Of a stretch of 64,000 bases of DNA, positions 54,649 to 63,222 are shown one piece after another; position 1 is the first letter of the stretch, and each line of letters begins with the position of its first letter. The DNA lies in the NCBI RefSeq assembly GCF_000719705.1, contig NZ_JOHO01000014.1:62001-126000 (forward strand). Direction: 5' to 3'. The notes beneath the pieces are model-generated. The model made no database searches. It had not been told where the DNA came from and worked only from the letters and a program-made list of their open reading frames with translations. The DNA comes from Streptomyces sp. NRRL S-350 (lineage in GTDB: Bacteria; Actinomycetota; Actinomycetes; Streptomycetales; Streptomycetaceae). Position numbers and translations under genes: made by a program.

Positions 54649-54661
54649 ACCGGTACAGCCT

Positions 54662-54676
54662 ATGAGGAAGTCTCAT
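54662..54676. repeat. ATGAG-N5-CTCAT palindrome at the leuA start
   Basis: ATGAGGAAGTCTCAT; the leuA ATG begins at base 14 of the palindrome. Identical to the copy at 41819 and to the reverse complement of 56101. Confidence 0.85.
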
Positions 54677-56393
54677 GCGATCCCCCGTGCCCTTTCCCAC
54701 CCTGCACGCCCCCGCCGGGCCCGTCCCGGCCGACGCCGCCGCCTGGAACCCCCAGCGCGGCGGCGCCATGCCCTCCCACCGCTACCGCCCCGCCCACGAG
54801 CGGGTCCACGTCCCCGCCCTGATGCGGCGCTGGCCCGGCCGGCGGATCGAGCGGGCGCCGCTGTGGGTGCCCGTCGACCTGCGCGACGGCAACCAGGCGC
54901 TCGCCGAACCGATGGACCCGGCGCGCAAGCAGCGGATGTTCGACCTCTTCCTGGCCATGGGGTTCAAGGAGATCGAGGTCGGCTACCCCTCCGCCAGCCG
55001 GACCGACTTCGACTTCGTCCGCCAACTGGCCACCACCCCCGGCGCGGTGCCCGAGGACGTCACGGTCGTCGTCTTCACGGCGGCCCGGGCGGACCTGATC
55101 GAGCGCACCTTCGAGGCCGTCGCCGGCCTGCCGCGCGTGGTCGTCCACCTCTACACCGCGACCGCTCCGCTGTGGCGGGAGGTCGTCCTCGGCAAGGAAC
55201 GGGCCGAACTGCGGGCGCTGATCACCGAGGCCGCGACGCACCTGGCCAGGCTGGGGGACGGGCGGGACGGCCTGCGGTTCCAGTTCTCGCCCGAGGTGTT
55301 CAACCTGACCGAGCCCGACTACGTGCTGGAGGTCTGCAACGGGCTGACCCGGCTCTGGGACGCGAGCCCCGACCGCCCGGTCGTCCACAACCTGCCGGCG
55401 ACGGTCGAGACCGCCACGCCGAACGTCTACGCCGACCAGATCGAGTACATGGACCGGCACCTGGAGCGGCGGGAGTCGGTGATCCTCTCCGTCCACCCGC
55501 ACAACGACCGGGGCACCGGCGTCGCCTGCGCGGAACTGGCGGTGCTGGCCGGCGCGCAGCGGATCGAGGGCTGCCTGTTCGGCAACGGCGAGCGCACCGG
55601 GAACGTCGACCTGGTGACACTGGCCCTCAACCTGCACACCCAGGGCGTCGACCCGATGCTCGACCTCTCCGACATCGACGAGATCCGGCGCACCGTCGAG
55701 CACTGCAACCGGCTGCCCGTCCACGAGCGGCACCCCTACGCCGGAGACCTCGTGCACACCGCCTTCTCGGGCACCCACCAGGACGCCATCAAGAAGGGGT
55801 TCGCGCAGCACGCCCGAACGGCCGCCGCACTCGGCGTCCCCGAGCACCGGGCGCCCTGGTCGGTGCCCTACCTGCCGATCGACCCGGCCGACCTGGGCCG
55901 GGACTACGAGGCGGTGATCCGGGTCAACAGTCAGTCCGGCAAGGGCGGCATCGCCTACCTGCTGCAGAGCGGCGAGGGGCTGGAACTGCCGCGGCGGCTG
56001 CAGATCGAGTTCGCGCGGGTCGTGCAGGAGGCCACGGACGGCAGCGGGAAGGAGATGACGGGGGACGAGCTGTACGGGCTGTTCCGGGCGGAGTACCTCG
56101 ATGAGACTTCCTCATGGGCCTGGCGGGTAGGCGACGACTGGGCCGAGGTCGACGGGAAGCGGGGCACGGGCGCCGGGCCGCTGGACGCGGTGGCCGACGC
56201 CGTCGGGGTGGAGATCCTCTCCTTCAGCGAACACGCGGTGGGCTCCGGGCCGGACGCCGTCGCGTACGTGGAGGCACGCGTCGACGGCCGGGTCGTGTGG
56301 GGCGCCGGGCGGGACGCCTCCGTCCTGACGGCGGGCGTACGGGCGGTGCTCAGCGCCGCCGGGCGGGCTCGGAAGGTCACGACGGGCCGCTGA
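54675..56393 (+). CDS. leuA: 2-isopropylmalate synthase (LeuA type 2)
   Basis: 572 residues, the actinomycete type 2 length. The HMGL barrel shows [16 protein letters not shown] (metal Asp), [33 protein letters not shown] and [14 protein letters not shown] (metal His pair), plus [16 protein letters not shown]. The C-terminal LeuA regulatory domain ([20 protein letters not shown]) carries leucine feedback. It condenses acetyl-CoA and 2-oxoisovalerate. The sequence is more divergent than standard streptomycete LeuA (for example [14 protein letters not shown]), so it may be a second copy. A palindrome at 56101 encodes the DETSSW stretch inside the protein. Confidence 0.92.
   Translation: MRSPVPFPTLHAPAGPVPADAAAWNPQRGGAMPSHRYRPAHERVHVPALMRRWPGRRIERAPLWVPVDLRDGNQALAEPMDPARKQRMFDLFLAMGFKEIEVGYPSASRTDFDFVRQLATTPGAVPEDVTVVVFTAARADLIERTFEAVAGLPRVVVHLYTATAPLWREVVLGKERAELRALITEAATHLARLGDGRDGLRFQFSPEVFNLTEPDYVLEVCNGLTRLWDASPDRPVVHNLPATVETATPNVYADQIEYMDRHLERRESVILSVHPHNDRGTGVACAELAVLAGAQRIEGCLFGNGERTGNVDLVTLALNLHTQGVDPMLDLSDIDEIRRTVEHCNRLPVHERHPYAGDLVHTAFSGTHQDAIKKGFAQHARTAAALGVPEHRAPWSVPYLPIDPADLGRDYEAVIRVNSQSGKGGIAYLLQSGEGLELPRRLQIEFARVVQEATDGSGKEMTGDELYGLFRAEYLDETSSWAWRVGDDWAEVDGKRGTGAGPLDAVADAVGVEILSFSEHAVGSGPDAVAYVEARVDGRVVWGAGRDASVLTAGVRAVLSAAGRARKVTTGR
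56101..56115. repeat. ATGAG-N5-CTCAT palindrome inside leuA
   Basis: ATGAGACTTCCTCAT, in frame within the coding sequence. It is the exact reverse complement of the copy at the leuA start. Confidence 0.85.
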
Positions 56394-56430
56394 CGCTGGA
56401 GGATCCGCGGTTCACCGGAGGATCCGCGGT

Positions 56431-57234
56431 TCAGCCGCCGAGTGCGGCGGCGGTCCGCCGGGCCAGCTCCTGGGCCCGGGCGACCGTCGCCGCCAGTTCC
56501 TCCGCCGTCCCGCCCGGGGCGGCGAGCAGGGCGCGCACCGTCGGGCCGAAGTCGGCCGGTGCGCCCGGCAGTCGTTCCGCGACGGCGAGTGCGCCCTTCT
56601 CGTTGAGGCACCACCGGCGGTCGTGGGCGTACAGCGCCTGCACCAGGACCCCGACAGCCCGGGACAGGCAGAGCGAGACGTACAGCGCGTCCGCCCGCGC
56701 GGCGCCCTTCGAGGCGACGTCGAGGAGGAACCCGGCCTCCCACGCGGACGCCGTCAGGGCCGCGCGCAGCGGCTCGGGGTAGTGCGCGGTCTGCTGCCGC
56801 AGTGTCGTCAACTCCCCGCCGGTATCGGCCAGTACCTGCCCGAGCGCCACCTCGCCCGGGTAGCAGGGCGACCAGAACCCGAGCGGATGGCCCGGCTGCG
56901 TCCCCACCTCGTAGCGGCCCGCTCGGCAGTCCGCCCACACCCGTTCGACCCGGTCCAGATCCCGCAGGATCCAGTCCACGGCGACACCGTCGACCCGAAG
57001 CCACGCACCGCCGTTCACCCACGGCCCCCAGCCGCCCGGCCCGGCCACCTCGACCCCCGGACCGGCCAACTCCCGCAGGGCGTCGAGGTCCAGGGCGCCC
57101 CGGTAGTACACGCCGAGGTCCCAGTCCGAACCCGGCCGGTGCTCTCCGCGCGCCCGACTGCCGCCGAGCATCACGCCCACGACGCCCGGCACGCCTGCCA
57201 GTTGCCCGGCCATCTCCTCGATGATCGCTCGCAT
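56431..57234 (-). CDS. Nucleotidyltransferase-fold protein
   Basis: 267 residues. VVGVMLGGSRARGEHRPGSD, then WDLGVYYR, is the Pol-beta nucleotidyltransferase signature (GS-x-DxD-like, here GS...SDWDLG), with a possible third acid in VDWILRDLD. An all-helical C-terminal half follows. Such proteins in actinomycetes are often related to DUF4037 or aminoglycoside adenylyltransferases; the substrate is unknown. It converges on leuA with only 37 bp between. Confidence 0.85.
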   Translation of the reverse strand: MRAIIEEMAGQLAGVPGVVGVMLGGSRARGEHRPGSDWDLGVYYRGALDLDALRELAGPGVEVAGPGGWGPWVNGGAWLRVDGVAVDWILRDLDRVERVWADCRAGRYEVGTQPGHPLGFWSPCYPGEVALGQVLADTGGELTTLRQQTAHYPEPLRAALTASAWEAGFLLDVASKGAARADALYVSLCLSRAVGVLVQALYAHDRRWCLNEKGALAVAERLPGAPADFGPTVRALLAAPGGTAEELAATVARAQELARRTAAALGG

Positions 57235-57431
57235 GCGACAGGAGTCTGGCAGAACGAGGGCGTGGCGGAGGGAGGTTGGGGGGCGGAGGTGCCGGGGAAG
57301 GTGCGGCGGGAGGTGTCGTCACTCCCTGCCACTCTCAACTTATAGCGCGCGCGGGGCCTTGCGGCAAGACCCCGGTGATGCCGCAGAATCGCCGCTTCAC
57401 GGCAGGATCTGCGAAAAGGGAGAGTCACGAC

Positions 57432-58652
57432 GTGCGAGTGGTGTTGTCGACGTACGGGTCGCGCGGGGACGTCGAGCCGTTGGCGGGGCTGGCGCTGCGA
57501 CTGCGGGAACTGGGCGCGCAGGTGCGGGTCTGCGCCCCGCCGGACGAGGAGTTCGCGACGCGGCTTGCCGCGGTCGGCGTGGAGACGGTGCCGGTCGGGC
57601 AGTCGGTGCGCGCGCTGGTGACCGCCCCGCCGAAGGGGCCGTCGGACTTCCCCGAGCGGGCGAGCACGCTGGTCGGGCAGTTCTACGAGGCGGTGCTCGC
57701 CGAGGCCGAGCCGGACGGCGCGGTGGTGGCCACCGGCCTGTTCCCGGCCGTGGCCGGTGCGCAGGCGGCGGCCGAGAAGCTGGGCGCCCGCTACGCGTAC
57801 GTCGCCCTGCAGCCCACCATGCTGCCGTCCCCGCACCACCCGCCGTTCGAGTACCCGATGCGGCCGTACCCGGCGGGCGTGACCGACCACCGGGAGCTGT
57901 GGGAGCTCAACATCGGGACGATGAACGCGCTGTTCGGCGGGCCGGTCAACGACCACCGGGCGGCGGTCGGGCTGCCGGCGGTCGAGAACGTCCGCGACCA
58001 CGTTTTCACCGACCGCCCCTGGCTGGCGACCGACCCGACGCTCGGCCCGTGGCCGCTGCCCGCCGACCGCGAGGTGGTGCAGACCGGGGCGTGGCTCCTG
58101 CCGGACGAACGCCCGCTGCCCGCCGACCTGGAGGACTTCCTGGCCGCCGGCGGGGCGCCGGTCTACGTCGGCTTCGGCAGCATGCCGCTGGGCGACCCGG
58201 CGGGCGCCGCCCGGGTGGCCGTCGAAGCCGTCCGCGCCCAGGGCCGCCGGGTGCTGCTCGGGCGCGGCTGGGCCGAACTGGCCGACGTCGACGGTGCGGC
58301 CGACTCCTTCGCCGTCGGCGAGGTCAATCAGCAGGCGCTGTTCCCCCGGGTCGCCGCCGTCGTCCACCACGGCGGCGCGGGCACCACCACCACGGCCGCC
58401 CGGGCCGGAGTGCCCCAGGTGCTGGTGCCGCAGATCGTGGACCAGCCGTACTGGGCCGCGCGGGCCGCCGAGTTGGGCATCGGCGTCGCCCACGACGGCC
58501 CGACCCCGACGGTGGACTCCCTCTCCACCGCCCTCCGGCAGGCCCTCGCACCCGCAACCGCAGCACGGGCCGCCGCCACCGCGGCCCGCATCCGCACCGA
58601 CGGCGCGGCGGCGGCCGCGAAGCTGCTACTGCTGCAGGCCACCGCGGTCTGA
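57432..58652 (+). CDS. GT1-type (UGT-like) glycosyltransferase
   Basis: 406 residues from the GTG at 57432 (GGGAGAG upstream). N-terminal LSTYGSRGDVEPLAGLALRL is the acceptor-binding opening of vancomycin/sterol-type glycosyltransferases. The donor site shows VYVGFGSMP and VAAVVHHGGAGTTTTAARAG, with PQIVDQPYWAARA. It transfers a sugar from an NDP-sugar to a small molecule, lipid or macrolide-like acceptor. It is followed by a terminator hairpin. Confidence 0.9.
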   Translation: MRVVLSTYGSRGDVEPLAGLALRLRELGAQVRVCAPPDEEFATRLAAVGVETVPVGQSVRALVTAPPKGPSDFPERASTLVGQFYEAVLAEAEPDGAVVATGLFPAVAGAQAAAEKLGARYAYVALQPTMLPSPHHPPFEYPMRPYPAGVTDHRELWELNIGTMNALFGGPVNDHRAAVGLPAVENVRDHVFTDRPWLATDPTLGPWPLPADREVVQTGAWLLPDERPLPADLEDFLAAGGAPVYVGFGSMPLGDPAGAARVAVEAVRAQGRRVLLGRGWAELADVDGAADSFAVGEVNQQALFPRVAAVVHHGGAGTTTTAARAGVPQVLVPQIVDQPYWAARAAELGIGVAHDGPTPTVDSLSTALRQALAPATAARAAATAARIRTDGAAAAAKLLLLQATAV

Positions 58653-58660
58653 CACCACCG

Positions 58661-58685
58661 GGAAGTCAACGGGGCCGACTTCCCA
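58661..58685 (+). terminator. Terminator hairpin after the glycosyltransferase
   Basis: GGGAAGTC / GACTTCCC with a 9-nt loop; a member of the recurring GTGGGAAGTCGG stem family. Confidence 0.65.
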
Positions 58686-58774
58686 CTCGCTCGTCCCTGG
58701 CCAGGACGGTCAGGGACGAGGGAGCCAGGGAGCCAGAAGCAGGAGCCAGAAGTGAGGGCCACGGGACCACGGGA

Positions 58775-59707
58775 TCAGGAGGAGGCCGGCTCGAAGAGGA
58801 ACCTGGCGCCGGCGTCCGGGAGCTTGTTGCCGTCCTTGTCGAAGAACTGCCAGGACGTCGCCCGCAGGGCCCCCGGGCGGGCGACCACCATGTGGCGCGT
58901 CGGGGAGTCGCCGACGGTGACGGCCCGGGGCTCGGTGGTCGTGCCGTCCGTCCAGGTCACCAGCACCCGGCCGACGTCGGGGCCGATGGACAGGTGCACC
59001 ACGTCCAGCGGGGCCACGGTGTCGCCCTTGCCCCAATGGCCCATCAGGCCGCCGCTGAAGGAGGTGGCGTCCCGCGGGTCGAGCTTGCCCGGAGACGCGG
59101 TGGTGCCCTGCAGGTCGTGACCGAGCCGCACTCCGTTCACCGTGAAGTAGGTGTCCGTGACATCGGAGTCGGGGTCGTAGTACTGCCGGACGTAGCCCTC
59201 CGTCGGCTTCGTGTCCGACGGATCGTACGGGGCCCGCTCCTGCCACACCGCCAACGCCTGCTCGTAGGCCCGCTCCTTCGGCGCCGCCGGCCAGAGCGCC
59301 TGCCAGAGTTCCCAGGTGTCGCCGCCGACGACGCCCTGCCCGATCCGGACCCGGACCGGGACGAGCGGGTCACGCACGCCCGCGGTGGCGGGCGCGGCCG
59401 AACCGGCCGTCGGGACGCCCGCGGGGGCGACGACGGGGCCCGTCCCGGCCGGGGAGAGCCGACCGGCCCCCGGCTCCGGGTGGAGCTGCGCCATCGCCGC
59501 GCCCGCCAGGGTCACCACCGAGGCCAGCGCCAGCGCGCCGACCACCGTACGGCGACGGCGCCGCAGCCGGCGGCCGCCCGCCAGGATGTCCGACACCGGC
59601 GCCGCGCCCACCGTCGCGCCCGCCGCCGCCTCGGCCAGGCCGAGGCCGACCCACAGGTCCCTGTCGTCGGTCACGTCCGTGCTCGTACCGTCCGCGTTCG
59701 GGTTCAT
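58775..59707 (-). CDS. Single-pass membrane protein paired with a SigE-family sigma factor
   Basis: 310 residues from ATG 59707. A cytosolic N-terminal segment (about 55 residues, ending GGRRLRRRRR) is followed by one helix (TVVGALALASVVTLAGAAMA) and a large external domain. The topology is that of an anti-sigma or CU044_5270-like partner; no zinc HxxxCxxC motif is seen. Its ATG overlaps the sigma gene stop (ATGA), so the two are translationally coupled. Confidence 0.78.
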   Translation of the reverse strand: MNPNADGTSTDVTDDRDLWVGLGLAEAAAGATVGAAPVSDILAGGRRLRRRRRTVVGALALASVVTLAGAAMAQLHPEPGAGRLSPAGTGPVVAPAGVPTAGSAAPATAGVRDPLVPVRVRIGQGVVGGDTWELWQALWPAAPKERAYEQALAVWQERAPYDPSDTKPTEGYVRQYYDPDSDVTDTYFTVNGVRLGHDLQGTTASPGKLDPRDATSFSGGLMGHWGKGDTVAPLDVVHLSIGPDVGRVLVTWTDGTTTEPRAVTVGDSPTRHMVVARPGALRATSWQFFDKDGNKLPDAGARFLFEPASS

Positions 59708-60237
59708 GCCGCTCCTCCGATGTGTTCCGAGTCCTTCAGCGCCACCAGCTCCGTGACCTGCCGCAACCGCGCTATGCCCTTCGCCGCGTGGCTGCGCACC
59801 GCGCCCGTCGAACACCCCATGGCCGCCGCCGTCTGGCTGTCGCTCAGGTCCTCCCAGTGCCGCAGCACCACCGCCTCGCGCTGGCGCGGCGGCAGCGTGG
59901 CCAGCGCGGCCAGCAACGCCCCGCGCTGGTCGGACCGGGCGTACCCGTCACCCGGCGCCACCGCGTCCGGCACCGCGTCCACCAGCAGCTCCGGCGGCCG
60001 GCGCCGCCAGCGGCGGGCGTGCTGGTTGACCAGGATCCGCCGCACGTAGGCGTACGGGTCGTCCGCCCGCCGCACCTTCGACCAGGACGCACAGGCCTTC
60101 TCCGCCGCCGACTGCACGAGGTCCTCCGCCGCGTACTGCTCGCCGGCCAGCAGGTACGCCGTCCGCACCAGACGCGGCCAGACCCCGACGACGAACTCCT
60201 GGAACTCGGCGTCCCGCCCGCTCTTCGCTTCTCTCAT
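59704..60237 (-). CDS. SigE-family ECF RNA polymerase sigma factor
   Basis: 177 residues from ATG 60237 with GAGGAGG upstream. Region 2: RTAYLLAGEQYAAEDLVQSA then AEKAC. Region 4: LPPRQREAVVLRHWEDLSDS then QTAAAMGCSTGAVRSHAAKG. The extended small-linker layout fits the actinomycete SigE family. It directs transcription in response to a signal held by the coupled membrane protein. Confidence 0.92.
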   Translation of the reverse strand: MREAKSGRDAEFQEFVVGVWPRLVRTAYLLAGEQYAAEDLVQSAAEKACASWSKVRRADDPYAYVRRILVNQHARRWRRRPPELLVDAVPDAVAPGDGYARSDQRGALLAALATLPPRQREAVVLRHWEDLSDSQTAAAMGCSTGAVRSHAAKGIARLRQVTELVALKDSEHIGGAA

Positions 60238-60451
60238 GAGCACCTCCTCACCCACCCAGAGCCCGCCGCCGGCCGAAAGCGCTTACTTCCGTCCCGGACC
60301 CCGTCCATCCGGAGCTACGGGGAGACGGGGCTGTGGGGATCGGCGAGGGCGGAACCTGTGGTGGCGGGGAGCGGCGGGGCGGGGCGTGCCGTGGCGGGGC
60401 GCGGCGTCAAACGGGTTGGGACTGGAGGCGGAAGTCACTACGATCCGCCTG

Positions 60452-61210
60452 ATGATCCTTTCTCATGACGTAACCGGCAGTGGGCCCGCCGTGGTGCTGC
60501 TGCATTCCTCGGTGTGCGACCGGCGGATGTGGGACGTGCAGTGGCGGCGGCTGGTCGACGCCGGGTACCGGGTGGTCCGGTGCGACTTCCGCGGGTTCGG
60601 CGACTCTCCGCTCGCCGACGGGCCCTACAGCGACGCCGGAGACGTCCTGGCGCTGATCGACCACCTGGGCATCGCGTCCGCCGCGCTGGTGGGCTCCTCG
60701 TACGGCGGGCGGATCGCCCTGACGGTGGCCGCGCTGCGGCCGGCGGCCGTCACGTCGCTGGCCCTGCTGGCGCCGGCGGTGCCCGGGCACCAGCCCGGCG
60801 AGGCGCTGCGCGCCTTCGGGGCGCGCGAGGACGCGCTGATCGAGGCGGGGGACATCGAGGCTGCCGTCGAGCTGAACGTCGAGACCTGGCTCGGACCGGA
60901 AGCCGGTCCGCAGGCCCGGGAGAGCGTCCGGCGGATGCAGCGGCGGGCGTTCGACGTGCAGGCGGACGCGACGGTCGGCCCGGAGCGCGAGGAGGTCGAC
61001 CTCTCCGGGATCGCGGCCCCCACCCTCGTCGTCGGTGGCGCCCACGACGTGCCGGAACTCCGGGAGGTCGCCGCCGGACTCCCGGCCCGCCTGCCGAACG
61101 CCCGTCACCTCGAACTGCCCTGGGCGGGCCACCTGCCGAGCGTCGAAAGGCCGGAGGAGACGGCCGCGCTGGTGCTGGAGTTCCTGCGCGAGACCGCGGC
61201 GGCCCGATAG
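60452..61210 (+). CDS. Alpha/beta hydrolase
   Basis: 252 residues from ATG 60452. HSSVCDRRMWD (oxyanion region), CDFRGFGDSP, nucleophile elbow VGSSYGG near residue 75, and C-terminal His in WAGHLPS. Resembles the beta-ketoadipate enol-lactonase/haloperoxidase-like group. Substrate unknown. A truncated hydrolase of another subtype follows immediately. Confidence 0.88.
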   Translation: MILSHDVTGSGPAVVLLHSSVCDRRMWDVQWRRLVDAGYRVVRCDFRGFGDSPLADGPYSDAGDVLALIDHLGIASAALVGSSYGGRIALTVAALRPAAVTSLALLAPAVPGHQPGEALRAFGAREDALIEAGDIEAAVELNVETWLGPEAGPQARESVRRMQRRAFDVQADATVGPEREEVDLSGIAAPTLVVGGAHDVPELREVAAGLPARLPNARHLELPWAGHLPSVERPEETAALVLEFLRETAAAR

Positions 61211-61485
61211 CGGCGGCCGACTCGCGTGTCGCCGCCGCGGTGTTCGGGTTGACGGGGCACGCCGGGCAGACGGCGGCGGCGCGGCGGGTGCGCGTCCCGG
61301 TGGAGTTCGTCCTGCAGTGGGATGACGAACTCGTGCCGCGTGAGGGGGCGTTGGCGCTGTTCGACGAGCTCGGATCGCGGGAGAAGACGTTGCACGCCAA
61401 CCCCGGCGGCCATCTGGAGGTGCCGGACTTCGAGCTGGACGCCTCGGGGCGGTTCCTGGCGCGGCACCTGCTGCGGAGGGCGTGA
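61211..61485 (+). pseudogene. C-terminal remnant of an alpha/beta hydrolase
   Basis: Frame reads VPVEFVLQWDDELVPREGAL then ALFDELG and EKTLHANPGGHLEVPDFE, ending HLLRRA and stop at 61485. This is the distal half (acid and His of the triad) of an actinomycete dienelactone-hydrolase/acetyl-esterase-like protein. The N-terminal half with the nucleophile is absent; the preceding frame belongs to a different hydrolase. Likely left by deletion. Confidence 0.65.
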
Positions 61486-61884
61486 GCGGGCAGTCGCGGG
61501 CGCCGCGTCCCTCCGGTTTCGGCGGCCGACGCCGCACGGCGCACACATGTCCGCCACATCGGTTCCGTGTTTCACCGTTTCGCCATCGCCGCGCTGTCCG
61601 AATTGCCGGGCCGTGGCGAATTTGCGCTGAATCCCTCGGTGGGGGCGGATTTCCGGCATCGTCATCGGTCAGTAAAACTTCGCAAAGAATTTCTTCCTTC
61701 AACCAACCCGGCGCCCGCCGAATTCAACAGATTGTTGCAGCTCAGCGGCATGGCCGTCACCCTTCGTCCATTTGGCATAACCCGCCGTGCGCGCCCACAT
61801 CCGCAATCCGCAGGAGTACGGTTCCGGGGAATCGCCGGGAGCGGCTGCCAAGCACCCCGGCCGTACCGGGAATTGGTGCGAGGC
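61486..61884. other. Regulatory region upstream of the urea/urease operon
   Basis: About 400 bp without a gene. Includes an AT-rich patch at 61660-61745 (for example AGTAAAACTTCGCAAAGAAT). I see only a half-site TTGTTGCAG resembling a nickel-regulator box and no convincing GlnR site. The promoter is probably in this patch. Confidence 0.4.
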
Positions 61885-62856
61885 ATGGGTCAGCAAGAAG
61901 GTGGGGGGAACGGTTCCGCGGTCGCCCGTCCGCTGTCCGTCAGGTGGGCCGCCGAGGTCCTGCGGGGCATCGCACAAGTCGTCTTCGTACCGTCCGCCGG
62001 GTGCGGACTCCTGTTCGTGGCCGCACTGTTCGCCGCCGGCCGGCAGTACGGCCTCTACGGCCTCCTCGGCAGCGCCGTCTCCACCGCCGTCGCGTACGGG
62101 CTGGGGCTCGACCGGGGCGCCATCGGCGCCGGGCTGCACGGGTACAACGGGTGCCTGGTGGCGCTCGGCTGCGCCGTGTTCCTCGAAGCCGGGCATCCGG
62201 CCACGGTCGCGACGGCGGTCCTCGGGTGCGCCGTCGCCGTGGTCGTCACGGCCGGGCTAGGAGCGCTCCTGGAGAAGTGGCGACTCCCGCCCCTGACCGC
62301 ACCGTTCTGCCTGGTCGCGACGGCCGTCACGGTCGCCGCGACCGGCTTCCGGCGGCTGTGGCACGGCGCGGGGCCGCCCGCCGCCCCGCCCGTACCGGCC
62401 ACCGGGGAGAGCGGACCGGGCTGGGAACAGCTCTGGCACGGCTTCTTCGCGAACATCGGTCAGATCTTCCTCATGCCCCAGTGGTACGTCGGCCTGCTGG
62501 TCCTGGTCGGCCTGTTCGCGGCGAGTCGACGCGCCGGCCTGACGGCCTGCGCGGGCAGCGCCACCGGACTGCTCACCGCCTGGGCGTTCGGCGCGCCCGC
62601 CGAGGCCGTCGGGCAGGGACTGCTCGGCTACAGCGGCGTGCTGGTGTCGTTGGCGCTGTGCGGGGCGTTCGTCGCCCCGAGCGGCTGGAGCGCGGCCTTC
62701 GCCCTGCTCGGCGCGGCCGCCGCCACCGTCCTCACCCCGGCGTTCGCGGCGATCTCCGCGGTCTTCGGCGGCCACGCCTTCACCTGGCCGTTCGTGCTGA
62801 CCACCATGCTGTTCCTGGCGGCGGCGCCGACCGTCCCCCGTGTGCGCCGGGTCTGA
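61885..62856 (+). CDS. Urea transporter (UT family)
   Basis: 323 residues from ATG 61885; the frame stays open upstream but is non-hydrophobic spacer. Two homologous halves of about five helices are seen. The UT pore signatures are GAGLHGYNGCLVALG in the first half and GQGLLGYSGVLVSLALCGA in the second. It conducts urea across the membrane. It is placed directly before urease genes, so it probably feeds urea to cytosolic urease. Confidence 0.9.
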   Translation: MGQQEGGGNGSAVARPLSVRWAAEVLRGIAQVVFVPSAGCGLLFVAALFAAGRQYGLYGLLGSAVSTAVAYGLGLDRGAIGAGLHGYNGCLVALGCAVFLEAGHPATVATAVLGCAVAVVVTAGLGALLEKWRLPPLTAPFCLVATAVTVAATGFRRLWHGAGPPAAPPVPATGESGPGWEQLWHGFFANIGQIFLMPQWYVGLLVLVGLFAASRRAGLTACAGSATGLLTAWAFGAPAEAVGQGLLGYSGVLVSLALCGAFVAPSGWSAAFALLGAAAATVLTPAFAAISAVFGGHAFTWPFVLTTMLFLAAAPTVPRVRRV

Positions 62857-62913
62857 TCGTCCGTCCAACTCCCTTGCATTCCATCGGATCCTCGGAAAGG
62901 AAGAGTGATTCCC

Positions 62914-63219
62914 GTGAATCTCTCGCCGCGTGAGATGGACAAGCTGTACATCTACGTCGTGGCCGACCTGGCCCGCAAACGCCGCGACCGCGGCGTCAAG
63001 CTGAACTACAGCGAGGCCTGCGCGCTGATCAGCGAAGCCATCATGGAGGGCGCCCGGGACGGCCGCACCGTCGCCGAGTGCATGGAGATCGGCAAGCAGG
63101 CCGTCGGCAACGCCGACGTCATGCCGGGCGTGCGCGAGATGCTCCCGCTGCTCCAGGTCGAGGCCGCGTTCGTGGACGGGACCAAGCTGGTCTCCTGCCA
63201 CGACCCGGTCGGTGCCTGA
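62914..63219 (+). CDS. ureA: Urease gamma subunit
   Basis: 101 residues from the GTG at 62914; GTG 62905 would add three residues. [40 protein letters not shown] and a C-terminal [18 protein letters not shown] match UreA. It forms the gamma subunit of the nickel urease trimer. It lies 57 bp after the transporter, in the same operon. Confidence 0.97.
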   Translation: MNLSPREMDKLYIYVVADLARKRRDRGVKLNYSEACALISEAIMEGARDGRTVAECMEIGKQAVGNADVMPGVREMLPLLQVEAAFVDGTKLVSCHDPVGA

Positions 63220-63222
63220 CCG

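Noticed and set aside
61486..61884. GlnR or nickel-regulator (Nur) box in front of the urea/urease genes
   Set aside because: Only half-sites were found (for example TTGTTGCAG); spacing and second arms do not fit.
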